A stretch of 64,000 nt of DNA from Pseudooceanicola aestuarii (GTDB taxonomy: Bacteria; Pseudomonadota; Alphaproteobacteria; Rhodobacterales; Rhodobacteraceae). Positions 8,527 to 16,717 of this stretch are shown here, piece by piece. Position numbers and translations under genes: made by a program. The notes beneath the pieces are model-generated. The model saw only the letters and a list, made by a program, of their open reading frames with translations, searched no databases and was not told the origin of the DNA. The stretch's first letter is position 1. Each line of letters opens with the position of its first letter. The stretch is taken from contig NZ_JAAFZC010000002.1 in NCBI RefSeq assembly GCF_010614805.1, positions 1-64,000 of the forward strand, in the 5' to 3' direction.

Positions 8527-9948
8527 ATGAATGCGATGGACCAGAGACAGTGTCCGGAAGGACGAAAGCGGCACATACGGACGCCCGCGCCGCAAGGAAT
8601 GACGAGGCTGGCGTGGCCCGTGGGAGACCGGGCGCGTTGCGCGGGCTGGTTGGCGCTGGCCGCACTGCTGACGCTGTTCGTCCTGCCGGGCATGCCGCGC
8701 GCGCAGGAAATCACCACCGTCGATGACAGCGAGATCCATCTGACCCTGTCGGAAGCGCAGTTCCTGCGTCTGCCAGCCCCCGCGACGGCGCTGTTCCTGT
8801 CAAATCCCGGCGTGGCGGAAATCGACCTGCAAACCGCGCGCTACATCTACATCATCGCGAAATCCGTCGGTGAGACCTCGCTTTTCGTGCTGGGAGAGGA
8901 CGAGACCCCGATCGTGCAGACCACGATCAGCGTGTCGCTGGACGTGGACCGGATGGAACGCGCCGTGCGCCGTGCCATCAGCGGCGGCGACATCGCCATC
9001 ACGGCGGTGGAGGGCGCGATTTTCCTCAACGGGCAGGTCGGCACCCCCGAGGATCTGCAAACGGCGGAGGATCTGCTGGCCGGGCTGGCGGGGCCGGGTG
9101 CGGTGGTGGTCAATCGCCTGGAGGTCACGCAATCGGCGCAGGTGAACCTGCAAGTCCGCATCGCCGAGGTGTCCCGCACCGTAAGCGAGGATCTGGGCCT
9201 GCGGCTGGGCCGGTCGGGTGCCACCACGATCACCCCGCCCGGCAGCCTCACCGATGGCGGCTATTCGGTCAACGTGGCGACGGGGGGCGGCAATATCAAC
9301 GTGTTGCTGGATGCGCTGGCGGGCACCGGGCTGGCCACCATCCTGTCAGAGCCGAACCTGACAGCGCGGTCGGGCGAGACGGCGAATTTCCTGGCCGGCG
9401 GGCAATTGCCCTACCGGGTCGGCGAGACCGAGGACGACACCCGGATCGAGTTGCAACCCTATGGTGTGGAACTGGAATTCACCCCCGAGGTCAGTGACCG
9501 CGGCCGGATCGAGATCCGCATAAATACCCGTGTGCGGGAAATCGACAGCTCGGCCGCGGCGTCCTCTTCCATCGGGCCGGCACTGACCGAACGCAGCGCC
9601 TCCACCACTGTGGATGTCGGCAGCGGCCAGAGTTTCGCCATCGCCGGAATGTTCCAGAGCACGACGGACCAGGCGCTGAGCGGGCTGCCCGGCCTGGTCA
9701 ACCTGCCGGTGATCGGCGCGCTGTTCCGCTCCTCCCGCTATTCGCGTGGCGAGACGGAACTGGTGATCATCGTCACCCCCTACCTTGTGCGGCCGGTCGA
9801 TCCGGCGGAGGTTTCGACCCCGCTGGATCATATCGACCGGGTCAGCGGCGGGCTGGAGCAATGGGGCAGCGGACAGCTGGTCCGACCGGGCAAGGAAACC
9901 CGGTCAAGGGTCCGCATCAACGGCGGCGGAGGGTTCAAGCTGCAATGA
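8527..9948 (+). CDS. cpaC: CpaC/RcpA-type secretin of a Tad-like system
   Basis: The 473-residue protein has a signal peptide ending near PRAQE, an N-terminal pilus-secretin domain (about 55-125; L-x-L-P-x-P-A-x-x-L-F-L-x-N-P), a BON-like domain (about 140-195, G-x-I-F-L-N-G-Q-V) and a secretin core (about 230-435) with G-L-A-T-I-L-S-E-P-N-L, the V-G-S-G-Q-S-F-A-I-A-G motif and the closing E-L-V-I-I-V-T-P-Y-L-V-R-P. It should form the outer-membrane ring for Flp-type pili or another substrate. ATG 8527 follows a GGGGGG run at good spacing; TTG 8500 is possible. It lies 52 bases after the HlyD gene and overlaps cpaD by 4 bases. Confidence 0.88.
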   Translation: MNAMDQRQCPEGRKRHIRTPAPQGMTRLAWPVGDRARCAGWLALAALLTLFVLPGMPRAQEITTVDDSEIHLTLSEAQFLRLPAPATALFLSNPGVAEIDLQTARYIYIIAKSVGETSLFVLGEDETPIVQTTISVSLDVDRMERAVRRAISGGDIAITAVEGAIFLNGQVGTPEDLQTAEDLLAGLAGPGAVVVNRLEVTQSAQVNLQVRIAEVSRTVSEDLGLRLGRSGATTITPPGSLTDGGYSVNVATGGGNINVLLDALAGTGLATILSEPNLTARSGETANFLAGGQLPYRVGETEDDTRIELQPYGVELEFTPEVSDRGRIEIRINTRVREIDSSAAASSSIGPALTERSASTTVDVGSGQSFAIAGMFQSTTDQALSGLPGLVNLPVIGALFRSSRYSRGETELVIIVTPYLVRPVDPAEVSTPLDHIDRVSGGLEQWGSGQLVRPGKETRSRVRINGGGGFKLQ

Positions 9949-10487
9949 AACAGATACGTGCGATTGCCCTGATCCTGCCACTGGCCCTGGCCGCCTGCGC
10001 GGCCCCGCCGCCCCCGCAGGGCGCCGTGGACCGGCTGCGCCCGCAGCTGGCGGAGGCGGTGCACAGCTACCGTTTCAACGAATGCTCCGGTTCCATCCCC
10101 GAGGCGGAGCAGACCCGGATTCGCCATTTTCTCGGCTCTCTTTGGCTGACGCCGCAGGATGTGATCGTCGTCAGCCTGCCAAAGGGGCGCAACGCCACCC
10201 GCGATGTGCAGCGCCGCCGGACCATGACCGCGCTGCTGACCGGAACGCCTGCGCAGCTGCGCTTTGTCGCCGACCGCGATTTCCGCGACGACTGCCGTTC
10301 CGAAAGCGTCGGGATGCTACGGGTGGTGCGGGTTCTGGAGGTGGGGACCTCCTGCCACGCGCGGGAAACGACGGGCGGCTGTGCCTCCGCGCGCAACCTC
10401 GCCGCGATGATGGCGGAGCCGTCGGATTCCTTCCTGCCCCGGCCTGGCGGCGGCTTGCGCGGGTCCGGCGTGGTGGGCGCGCCATGA
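9945..10487 (+). CDS. cpaD: CpaD-family pilus biogenesis lipoprotein
   Basis: The 180-residue protein starts with a lipoprotein signal (hydrophobic core then L-A-A-C, lipid-modified Cys about residue 18). The rest matches the small periplasmic CpaD family in size and in the late R-x-F-x-D-D-C, Cys-containing core and C-x-x-A-R-N-L-A-A-M stretch. CpaD-type proteins assist or stabilise the Tad secretin. Its start overlaps the cpaC stop (ATGA), and its stop overlaps the next start (ATGA), so the three genes form one tight operon. Confidence 0.75.
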   Translation: MKQIRAIALILPLALAACAAPPPPQGAVDRLRPQLAEAVHSYRFNECSGSIPEAEQTRIRHFLGSLWLTPQDVIVVSLPKGRNATRDVQRRRTMTALLTGTPAQLRFVADRDFRDDCRSESVGMLRVVRVLEVGTSCHARETTGGCASARNLAAMMAEPSDSFLPRPGGGLRGSGVVGAP

Positions 10488-10969
10488 GACGGATCATGTC
10501 AACATGTCTGGCGCAACGGATGGCCCGTGGCCTGGGCCGTGCCGCGCGCCGGTTCGCCCGCGACGATCGCGGCTCGATGACCATCGAGTTCCTGATCATG
10601 TTTCCGATCCTGCTGTTCTTTCTCTTCTTCATCCTGGCGGTCAGCTATTATCTGGGCACCGCCAGCGACGTTCAGCAGGCCGCCCAGACCCTGGCGCGGT
10701 CTTCCATCGGGGTGCTCAGCCGTGACGCGGATGCCGACGTCTGCGCCACGCTGACCAGCGACATCCTGCCCGACGTGATCGAGCAGAGCCCGCTGCTGGA
10801 GCTGGAGAACGTCGTCTTTGCCGCCAGTTGCACCGACCAGCCGGCCGAGGACGGCAGCGTGACGATCAGCCTGACCTACGACCTGGCCGGTAGCACGCTT
10901 CAGGCCTTTGGCCGCAATGCCGGGTTCTCCTTCACTCAGATCACCCGCAGCGCCAGCATCCGGATGTAA
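10484..10969 (+). CDS. tadE: TadE-like pseudopilin/membrane protein
   Basis: The 161-residue protein has the TadE pattern: a basic N-terminus (R-R-F-A-R-D-D-R-G-S), then M-T-I-E-F-L-I-M-F-P-I-L-L-F-F as a class III-like hydrophobic helix (about 30-58, with Glu at the expected position), then a small periplasmic domain with two cysteines. TadE-like proteins are minor pseudopilins or assembly factors of Flp pili. The gene is translationally coupled to cpaD. Its stop lies only 2 bases from the stop of the convergent TadG-like gene. Confidence 0.82.
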   Translation: MRRIMSTCLAQRMARGLGRAARRFARDDRGSMTIEFLIMFPILLFFLFFILAVSYYLGTASDVQQAAQTLARSSIGVLSRDADADVCATLTSDILPDVIEQSPLLELENVVFAASCTDQPAEDGSVTISLTYDLAGSTLQAFGRNAGFSFTQITRSASIRM

Positions 10970-10971
10970 CC

Positions 10972-12840
10972 TCAGTTCACCAGCGTCACGCTGGAAGGCG
11001 TGCCGCAATCGAACCCGGTCACGATCAGCTCGGCGCGGGCGACGTCGATCCCCAGCAGCGTCAGCAACTGCTCCGCCACCATGTCCAGCCCGACAAGATC
11101 CGCCAGCAGTCCGGTGACGATATCCAGCGCATCGGCCAGCTCTCCCAGGATGGCGCCGATCGTGCTCAGCAGCCCGTCCAGCGTGCGGATCACCACATCC
11201 AGAAGACACCCAAGTCCCAAAAGCGTCTGGCGGCATCGTTGGTCGCGTTGCGCCTGCAACGCGGCCTGTTCGGCCTCCTGCGCGTCCTGCTCTGCCTCCA
11301 GGTCGCTTTCGACGCCGCGCAGCAGATCCGCCAGTGTCGCGCTGACGCCGGAAAGCGAAATCAGCGAGGGCAGGGGGACCGGCTGGCCCAGCTGGTCCAA
11401 CCGTACCTCCACGGTGCGGGTCAGGGCGCTGGTCGGCAGCACGGCGGGTGGTTGCAGGGCCTGGGTGTCGCCGATCGCATCGGCCAGCCCCACATTGATC
11501 CCTAGAGAGGCGGGCGCAGTCAGAACCTCGAAGGTCGCCAGGATGTCCTCCGGAGCGCTTGCGGCGCAGTTCAGATCGACCAGCGTCGCGACAGCATCGG
11601 CGGCAGAGAGCGAAAGGCCGACATCCAGCAGGCCCAGGGCGTTGGCGGTCAGATCAACGCCGACCTGCGACATCCGGGCCTCCAGCGGCTCTTCCTGCTG
11701 CGGGGAAACCACAAAGCTGACCGGATCGCGAACCAGCCCCAGCGACAGGTCCACATCCGCCAGCGGCGCCAGGTTCAGCCCGGCGCTCAGGCTGATCGCC
11801 TCGCCGGTGCCCAGGCCGGACAACCCGATCGAGGCCACCAGCAGATCCAGCGCGTTCACGTCGATGTCGCCCAGGATCTCCTGCGCGTTCAGGTTCAGAA
11901 GGTCGGGGGCCACCTGCACCAGATCGCCCAGCAGCAGCGGCGCCGCCGGCAATGTGGCGGGGATCGCCGCCGCCGGGATCAGCCCCGCCCCGGCCTCTGC
12001 CGCGACGACATCTGCGGCGGTCAGGCGCAGCGCCAGCGCATCCGCCACCGTCATCGCGTCAAGATCGACCCCGCTGCCCAACACCCCCTCCAGCCCGATG
12101 TGACTGCGCGCCAGCCCCTCGTAGCCCACGGCCGACAACGACAGGCCCAGCCCGCCCGGCCCCGCGATCCCGTCCAGCACAGGTCCCAGCAGCGCACTGT
12201 CGCGGGTGTCGACGCTCAGCAAGGTGTTGCGCAGGGTGAACGACAGGACAGAGCGGCGGGCCGAGGCCACAGCTTGCCGTTCGATCCGGTAGTCGTCACC
12301 GGTGACCAGCGGCGCCAGCAGAAGCGTCTGCCACGGCGCGCGCACCGCCACCTGCACGGCATTCACCACCCCCGGCGCGGCCTGGTCCGGCGCCGCCACG
12401 AACCCGGTATCGGCGGCAAAATTGCCCAGCACGATATCCGCGTCGCGCAGCGGGTCGGCCCCGTAGCGGTCATTGGCAGCGGCCACCGCACGGGCGACGC
12501 TGCGCGCCCGGCCGGGATCGGAGAGGTGGCGCGCGGCGCTGTGCGCGGCCAGGTCGGCCTGGCCCTGGGCATGGGCCTTCTGCGCGTTCAACAGGGCGAT
12601 GTCGGTGCCCAGGGCGCCGATCAGCATGATCGCGGGGATCAGGATCAGCAGCAGGATCGTCATCGCGCCACTCTCCTCATGCGTGTAGCGCCGGAGAATC
12701 CGTCGGAGCGAATCGCCGGGTTTGGAGCGCTGGAGGGAGGCGACCCCTTCGGGGTGGGGAGCGGGCGAAAAGGGGAGAGAGATCGGGGCGCTCATTTCAT
12801 GACCGTTCGTAAGGGGGGCGTGCAAAAAGGGTTGTGTCAT
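10972..12840 (-). CDS. tadG: TadG-like membrane protein with long periplasmic domain
   Basis: The 622-residue product has a TadG-like head around residues 50-110: a basic stretch with H-E-E-S-G-A-M-T, a transmembrane helix (about 60-78) and A-D-L-A-A-H-S-A-A-R-H-L, as seen in TadG N-termini. The long remainder is rich in Leu, Ala, Asp and Gly and has Leu-Gly-Leu-Ser type pseudo-repeats; no von Willebrand A metal site was recognised. The start is uncertain: ATG 12840, 12795 or 12663 (just before the helix) are all possible, and none has a strong ribosome binding site. It is transcribed against tadE. A structural or anchoring part of the local Tad-like apparatus is the likely role. Confidence 0.65.
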   Translation of the reverse strand: MTQPFLHAPLTNGHEMSAPISLPFSPAPHPEGVASLQRSKPGDSLRRILRRYTHEESGAMTILLLILIPAIMLIGALGTDIALLNAQKAHAQGQADLAAHSAARHLSDPGRARSVARAVAAANDRYGADPLRDADIVLGNFAADTGFVAAPDQAAPGVVNAVQVAVRAPWQTLLLAPLVTGDDYRIERQAVASARRSVLSFTLRNTLLSVDTRDSALLGPVLDGIAGPGGLGLSLSAVGYEGLARSHIGLEGVLGSGVDLDAMTVADALALRLTAADVVAAEAGAGLIPAAAIPATLPAAPLLLGDLVQVAPDLLNLNAQEILGDIDVNALDLLVASIGLSGLGTGEAISLSAGLNLAPLADVDLSLGLVRDPVSFVVSPQQEEPLEARMSQVGVDLTANALGLLDVGLSLSAADAVATLVDLNCAASAPEDILATFEVLTAPASLGINVGLADAIGDTQALQPPAVLPTSALTRTVEVRLDQLGQPVPLPSLISLSGVSATLADLLRGVESDLEAEQDAQEAEQAALQAQRDQRCRQTLLGLGCLLDVVIRTLDGLLSTIGAILGELADALDIVTGLLADLVGLDMVAEQLLTLLGIDVARAELIVTGFDCGTPSSVTLVN

Positions 12841-13222
12841 TAGGCGGTATCATAACCGTTGGAGACTTGTGCTAGAACCGAATTCTGGAATAATGATGGC
12901 AATATGCCCGGGTCGGCCGGATTTCTGTGGCGAACCGGAATTTCGCGGAATGGCGTGGCGATAGAGGCAGGGAAATTTCCGCTGTCCTATTGCGGCGGTT
13001 CCGGAATTGGCCGGGGCCGGGCAAGGATATTTGGGGGGTGTGACGCCGGGGCTGCAATACCGGTGCAACACCATGAACGATTGCAAGAACCGGCCGGGCC
13101 ATTTCCGGCGCCGGGGCATGGGGTGCGACCTGTGCGCCGGTGCCCCTGGCGCGCGCCGGGATCATCATTGGTCCGGGACGCGCGCAGGCGGGTGCCCTGG
13201 CCACAACGTCCGGGGGGACACC
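12841..13222. other. Divergent promoter region between tadG-like and Omp85 genes
   Basis: No gene is called here. The first 150 bases are lower in G+C than their surroundings (around 12840-13000) and probably hold the back-to-back promoters of the two diverging genes. A reading frame open from 13007 joins the Omp85 frame, but lacks a signal peptide before 13223 and has unusual composition. Confidence 0.4.
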
Positions 13223-14581
13223 ATGGCTGCATCGCGAATTCAGCGGGCGAAACAGGGCGCGGGCGAAACCCCGTGCCACGGCAACAGCGCGCCGCGCGGC
13301 GTCACACGGGGCCATCTGCGCGGCGCGCGGGCCTGGGCCATCGCGGGGGCAGGCGGCGCCGGGCTGGTGTCCATGACGGTGCTGTCCAGCGCCCAGCCCT
13401 ATGCCAATGTCGCGGTCAGCGGCAATCAGTTCCTCGCCTCCGACGACATCCTGGCCGTCTGCGAGATCACCCCCCAGGACGATTTCAGCGCCGCCACCCA
13501 GGCGGAGATCCGCGCCTGCCTGATGTCCACCGGGCAATTCGCCAACGTCGCCTTTGCGCCCGAGGGCGACACCATGAACGTCGAAGTGGAGGAGCTGAAC
13601 AGCCGCCCCGGCCGGTTGGAATTCGGCCTGCGCTACGATTCCCAGCAAGCCTTCATGGGAACGTTCTACCTGGAACGGTACAACCTGTTCCCCGGTGTGT
13701 TCGGCGCGTTGGAATTGAATTTCTCCAAGGAATACAAGGGTGCGGACCTCAATCTGTTCAAGGCCGACGGGCTTGCGCCGGGCTGGGACATGGGGCTGGA
13801 CCTGGCCGCGTTCGAGACCGATTTCGGCGATCAGGCGCATGATCACCGTCAAGTCCGGATCGAGCCCTACCTGGCCCGCGATATCGGTCCCGAGGGGCGG
13901 CTTGAGTTCGGGCTGGGCTATCGCCGCGACGGTATCCTGGACGTCGATCCCGGTGCCAGCGCCCTGACCCGGGCCGAGGCCGGCACCCGGCAGGCGCCCT
14001 ATCTTCGGCTGGGCTATACACATCAGACCGCGACGGCGCGCTGGTCGCTGCAACAGCATGTCTTCGGGCTGGGCAGCGACGATGTGGTCAGCCGGACGAC
14101 ACTGTCCTATGATCGCGCGATCGCCCTGCCGGGCGACGGGCTGTCGCTGAACCTGCGGCTGGGCGGCGGACATGTGGCGGCGCTGACCGGCGGGGCGCCA
14201 CGTATTTCCGACCGTTTCCTGGTCGGCGGCGATCAGCTTCGCGGCTTTGCCCCGCGCGGCGTCGGCCCGCGTGACGGGGCAGAGGCCCTGGGCGGCGAAA
14301 GCCACCTGCTGGCCTCCGTCGAGGTGCTCAAGGACATCGGCGACATCTGGGGCACGCCCGCGCGGCTGGGCGGATTCCTTGACACCGGCACTGCCTGGGG
14401 CCTGTCAAACAGCCTCTCGGGCGCGGTGGACGACGACCTGTACTGGCGCGCTTCTGTCGGGGTGTCGTTGACGCTGGATATCATGGATGTCCCGCTGTCG
14501 GTCTATGTGGCACAGCCGATCCGCAAGCGGGCCGGCGATGATCTGCAGCAATTCGGTCTGTCGATTTCGGCCCGATTCTGA
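13223..14581 (+). CDS. Single-POTRA Omp85/BamA-like outer-membrane protein
   Basis: The 452-residue product has a signal-like hydrophobic segment (about 38-57), one POTRA-like domain (about 62-125, V-x-V-S-G-N-Q-F and T-G-Q-F-A-N-V-x-F) and a 16-strand-type beta-barrel ending in aromatic Phe. The barrel has the Omp85 hallmark G-G-D-Q-L-R-G-F around residue 336. BamA usually has five POTRA domains, TamA three and two-partner transporters two, so this is a minimal member. The POTRA part has two cysteines that could pair. ATG 13223 follows a GGGGGG run. It lies 11 bases upstream of the tadD-like start. A role in inserting or exporting a partner of the neighbouring secretion parts is inferred only from context. 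Confidence 0.75.
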   Translation: MAASRIQRAKQGAGETPCHGNSAPRGVTRGHLRGARAWAIAGAGGAGLVSMTVLSSAQPYANVAVSGNQFLASDDILAVCEITPQDDFSAATQAEIRACLMSTGQFANVAFAPEGDTMNVEVEELNSRPGRLEFGLRYDSQQAFMGTFYLERYNLFPGVFGALELNFSKEYKGADLNLFKADGLAPGWDMGLDLAAFETDFGDQAHDHRQVRIEPYLARDIGPEGRLEFGLGYRRDGILDVDPGASALTRAEAGTRQAPYLRLGYTHQTATARWSLQQHVFGLGSDDVVSRTTLSYDRAIALPGDGLSLNLRLGGGHVAALTGGAPRISDRFLVGGDQLRGFAPRGVGPRDGAEALGGESHLLASVEVLKDIGDIWGTPARLGGFLDTGTAWGLSNSLSGAVDDDLYWRASVGVSLTLDIMDVPLSVYVAQPIRKRAGDDLQQFGLSISARF

Positions 14582-14592
14582 AGGAGATGTCG

Positions 14593-15393
14593 ATGCGGAT
14601 CAAAGGGTTGATCATTCCGGTTCAGGCGTTGGGGATCCCGGCATTGGCCATTCTGGCGCTGGCGGGCTGTGCCGCCGGGCCACAGGTCATGCCTCAGGGC
14701 TCTGCCGCCGAGACGGAGCAGGTGGCCGAGGCGGCGTTTTCCACCGGCTCCGCCGAGGAGGCCGCGCGACTTTTCGAACGGGCAGCGGAACGCGATCCCA
14801 ACTCGTCCAACGCCTATCTCGGTCTGGGCCGCAGCTACCTGGCCCTGGGCCAGTACAGCCGCGCGGAATTTGCCCTGACCCGTGCCAATGACCTGGCGCC
14901 GCGCGATGCCGATATCCTGAACGAGCTGGGCAACCTGCATCTGCGCAGCCTACATCCGGCCCGTGCGCTGCCGTTCTACGATGCTGCGCTGCGCCGGGAC
15001 CGCCGCCATCTGTCGGCTTTGACCGGCAAGGGCGTGGCGCTGGATTTCCTGTCCGAGCATCCCCGTGCGCAGCAGGTTTATCGCGACGGGCTGCACCATT
15101 ACCCGACGAATTTCGTGCTGTTGAACAATTACGCATTGTCGCAGGCGCTGTCCGGCCAGATCAACGCCGGGCTGAAGATCATGGAAGAGCTGTTGCGCGA
15201 CCCGGAACAGGGTGACGACGTGCGCGGCAACATGGCGCTGGCCTACATGCTGGCGGGCCGCGACAACGACGCCCGTGCCATCCTGACCGGCGTGATGAGT
15301 GGTGCGGAAATCGACGAGAGATTGCGCCATTACGCCGGGATCGCCGCCGCGCGGAAGGCCGGGCAGCCGGTGGGCTACATGGTGTTCAACTGA
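14593..15393 (+). CDS. tadD: TadD-like TPR lipoprotein
   Basis: The 266-residue protein begins with a lipoprotein signal (L-A-L-A-G-C, Cys about residue 23). At least five tetratricopeptide repeats follow from about residue 50, with the usual A-x-x-x-Y-L-G-L-G-x-x-Y-L-A-L-G-x-x-x-x-A spacing. TadD lipoproteins assist Flp pilus assembly or secretin placement. ATG 14593 is chosen because AAGGAG lies 6 bases upstream; the ATG at 14587 abuts that site. It follows the Omp85 gene by 11 bases and is likely in the same operon. Confidence 0.8.
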   Translation: MRIKGLIIPVQALGIPALAILALAGCAAGPQVMPQGSAAETEQVAEAAFSTGSAEEAARLFERAAERDPNSSNAYLGLGRSYLALGQYSRAEFALTRANDLAPRDADILNELGNLHLRSLHPARALPFYDAALRRDRRHLSALTGKGVALDFLSEHPRAQQVYRDGLHHYPTNFVLLNNYALSQALSGQINAGLKIMEELLRDPEQGDDVRGNMALAYMLAGRDNDARAILTGVMSGAEIDERLRHYAGIAAARKAGQPVGYMVFN

Positions 15394-15476
15394 ACGCCGG
15401 CGCCACCTGATCCAGCGGTCCGCCCCCCGCCACAGGCAAGAATCCCGTTCCCAAGGCCTCAATTTTGTGATTGAAA

Positions 15477-15492
15477 TATCAAAAGTATGTAT
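15477..15492 (+). promoter_or_regulatory. Shared 16-bp AT-rich motif, copy 2
   Basis: TATCAAAAGTATGTAT here is identical to 667-682 and lies about 20-35 bases before the ATG at 15513. It is in a place where it could be a promoter element or the binding site of a repressor or activator of the downstream gene. Confidence 0.55.
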
Positions 15493-15512
15493 TTCATCGG
15501 AAAGTATTGGTC

Positions 15513-16679
15513 ATGGCGACGACCCCTCAGCCAAACACCATCAGCAGTGCGACCTACAAGGAACGGGCCCGCGCGCTGGCGGCGCAGAAGAATCATCGAT
15601 CCGCCGCCGTCGCCTATGCGTTGGCGGTTAGGTCCGAGCCCCGGGGCGATGCCGGTCTGTTCCTTGCGATCCAGCTGAAAAAGGCTGGCGAGACCGAGAT
15701 GGCCGCCCGTGCCTACCGGGCCTTTCTGAAAGCACGGCCGGATCATTTCGACGGCTGGACCAGTTTCGGAGTGATGATGAAGGACGCCCAGCTTTTCGAA
15801 GATGCCGTGATCGCCTTTCGTCGGGCGCTGGCGATCCGACCGCATGACATTCCGACGCGCAATGCGCTTGTGACTTCGCTCTGGCAGTTGGGCCGGGAAG
15901 AGGAGGCGCTGCGCGAGGGCCGCACCAACCTGCAAATGAAGGATCGCAAGGCGCATAACCGTTTCGCCGCCTCCCGGTTCGCGGAACGCGGGCTGGGCGA
16001 CCGGCAGGTCCGGTTCGATGCAGGCCGCCGGGGGGCGAACATCATCGCCTTCTCGCTTTGGGGCGACAATCCCGCCTACGTGACGGGCGCCATCGTCAAT
16101 GCGCGGATCGCGCAATATATCTATGTTGGCTGGACGCCCCGGTTCTATTGCGACACCTCCGTGCCCGCCGATGCCCGGGCCGAGCTGGCGCGGCTGGGCG
16201 CGCAGGTGGTGCTGCTGGACGATCCCCTGCTGGCCCGGATCCGGCCGATGTGGCGGTTCCTGGTGGCGGACGACCCGGACGTGGATTTCTTTGTCTGCCG
16301 GGACGCGGATTCACGGCTGAACGTGCAGGAATTCCTGGCGGTGGATGAATGGGTCCGCTCGGGGAAGCGTTTCCACGTCATGCGTGATCACGTCTACCAC
16401 ATGGAGCTGGTCCTGGCAGGCATGTGGGGCGGCACCGCCGGGGTATTGCCCAGCGTGCAGGATTGGCTTCTGGAGACGCAGGATTACCACGATGATCGCT
16501 TTGGCGACCAGGCGTTCCTGATGGACATGGTCTGGCCGCTGATCAAGCCCGACCTGATGACCCATGACAGTTGCTACGGGTTCCCCGACGGGCGCGATTT
16601 TCCCGGCGAATACCGGCTGCCCGGCCAGATCCATGTCGGCGGCGCGGTCAAGACCATGCCGCACTGGCAGACCGGGTAG
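15513..16679 (+). CDS. TPR protein with glycosyltransferase-like C-terminal domain
   Basis: The protein has 388 residues. Residues 10-150 hold about four TPR units (A-Y-A-L-A-V and A-Y-R-A-F-L type helices). From about 170 the protein changes to an alpha/beta domain with N-I-I-A-F-S-L-W-G, W-T-P-R-F-Y-C-D-T, a D-x-D-x-x motif in F-F-V-C-R-D-A-D-S, H-V-M-R-D-H and G-M-W-G-G. That pattern suggests a nucleotide-sugar-using transferase, with Asp-Ala-Asp as the metal-binding motif. The donor and target are unknown; glycosylation of surface proteins from this locus is a guess. ATG 15513 is preferred over TTG 15471, because the longer form would translate the shared promoter motif. Confidence 0.65.
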   Translation: MATTPQPNTISSATYKERARALAAQKNHRSAAVAYALAVRSEPRGDAGLFLAIQLKKAGETEMAARAYRAFLKARPDHFDGWTSFGVMMKDAQLFEDAVIAFRRALAIRPHDIPTRNALVTSLWQLGREEEALREGRTNLQMKDRKAHNRFAASRFAERGLGDRQVRFDAGRRGANIIAFSLWGDNPAYVTGAIVNARIAQYIYVGWTPRFYCDTSVPADARAELARLGAQVVLLDDPLLARIRPMWRFLVADDPDVDFFVCRDADSRLNVQEFLAVDEWVRSGKRFHVMRDHVYHMELVLAGMWGGTAGVLPSVQDWLLETQDYHDDRFGDQAFLMDMVWPLIKPDLMTHDSCYGFPDGRDFPGEYRLPGQIHVGGAVKTMPHWQTG

Positions 16680-16717
16680 CCGGGACCGGGCGGGGGAGGC
16701 CCCGCCAGGCCGGAGGT

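Noticed and set aside
13007..13222. Longer N-terminus for the Omp85 protein
   Set aside because: Those 72 codons have no signal peptide and atypical composition; the G-run before ATG 13223 fits a ribosome binding site.
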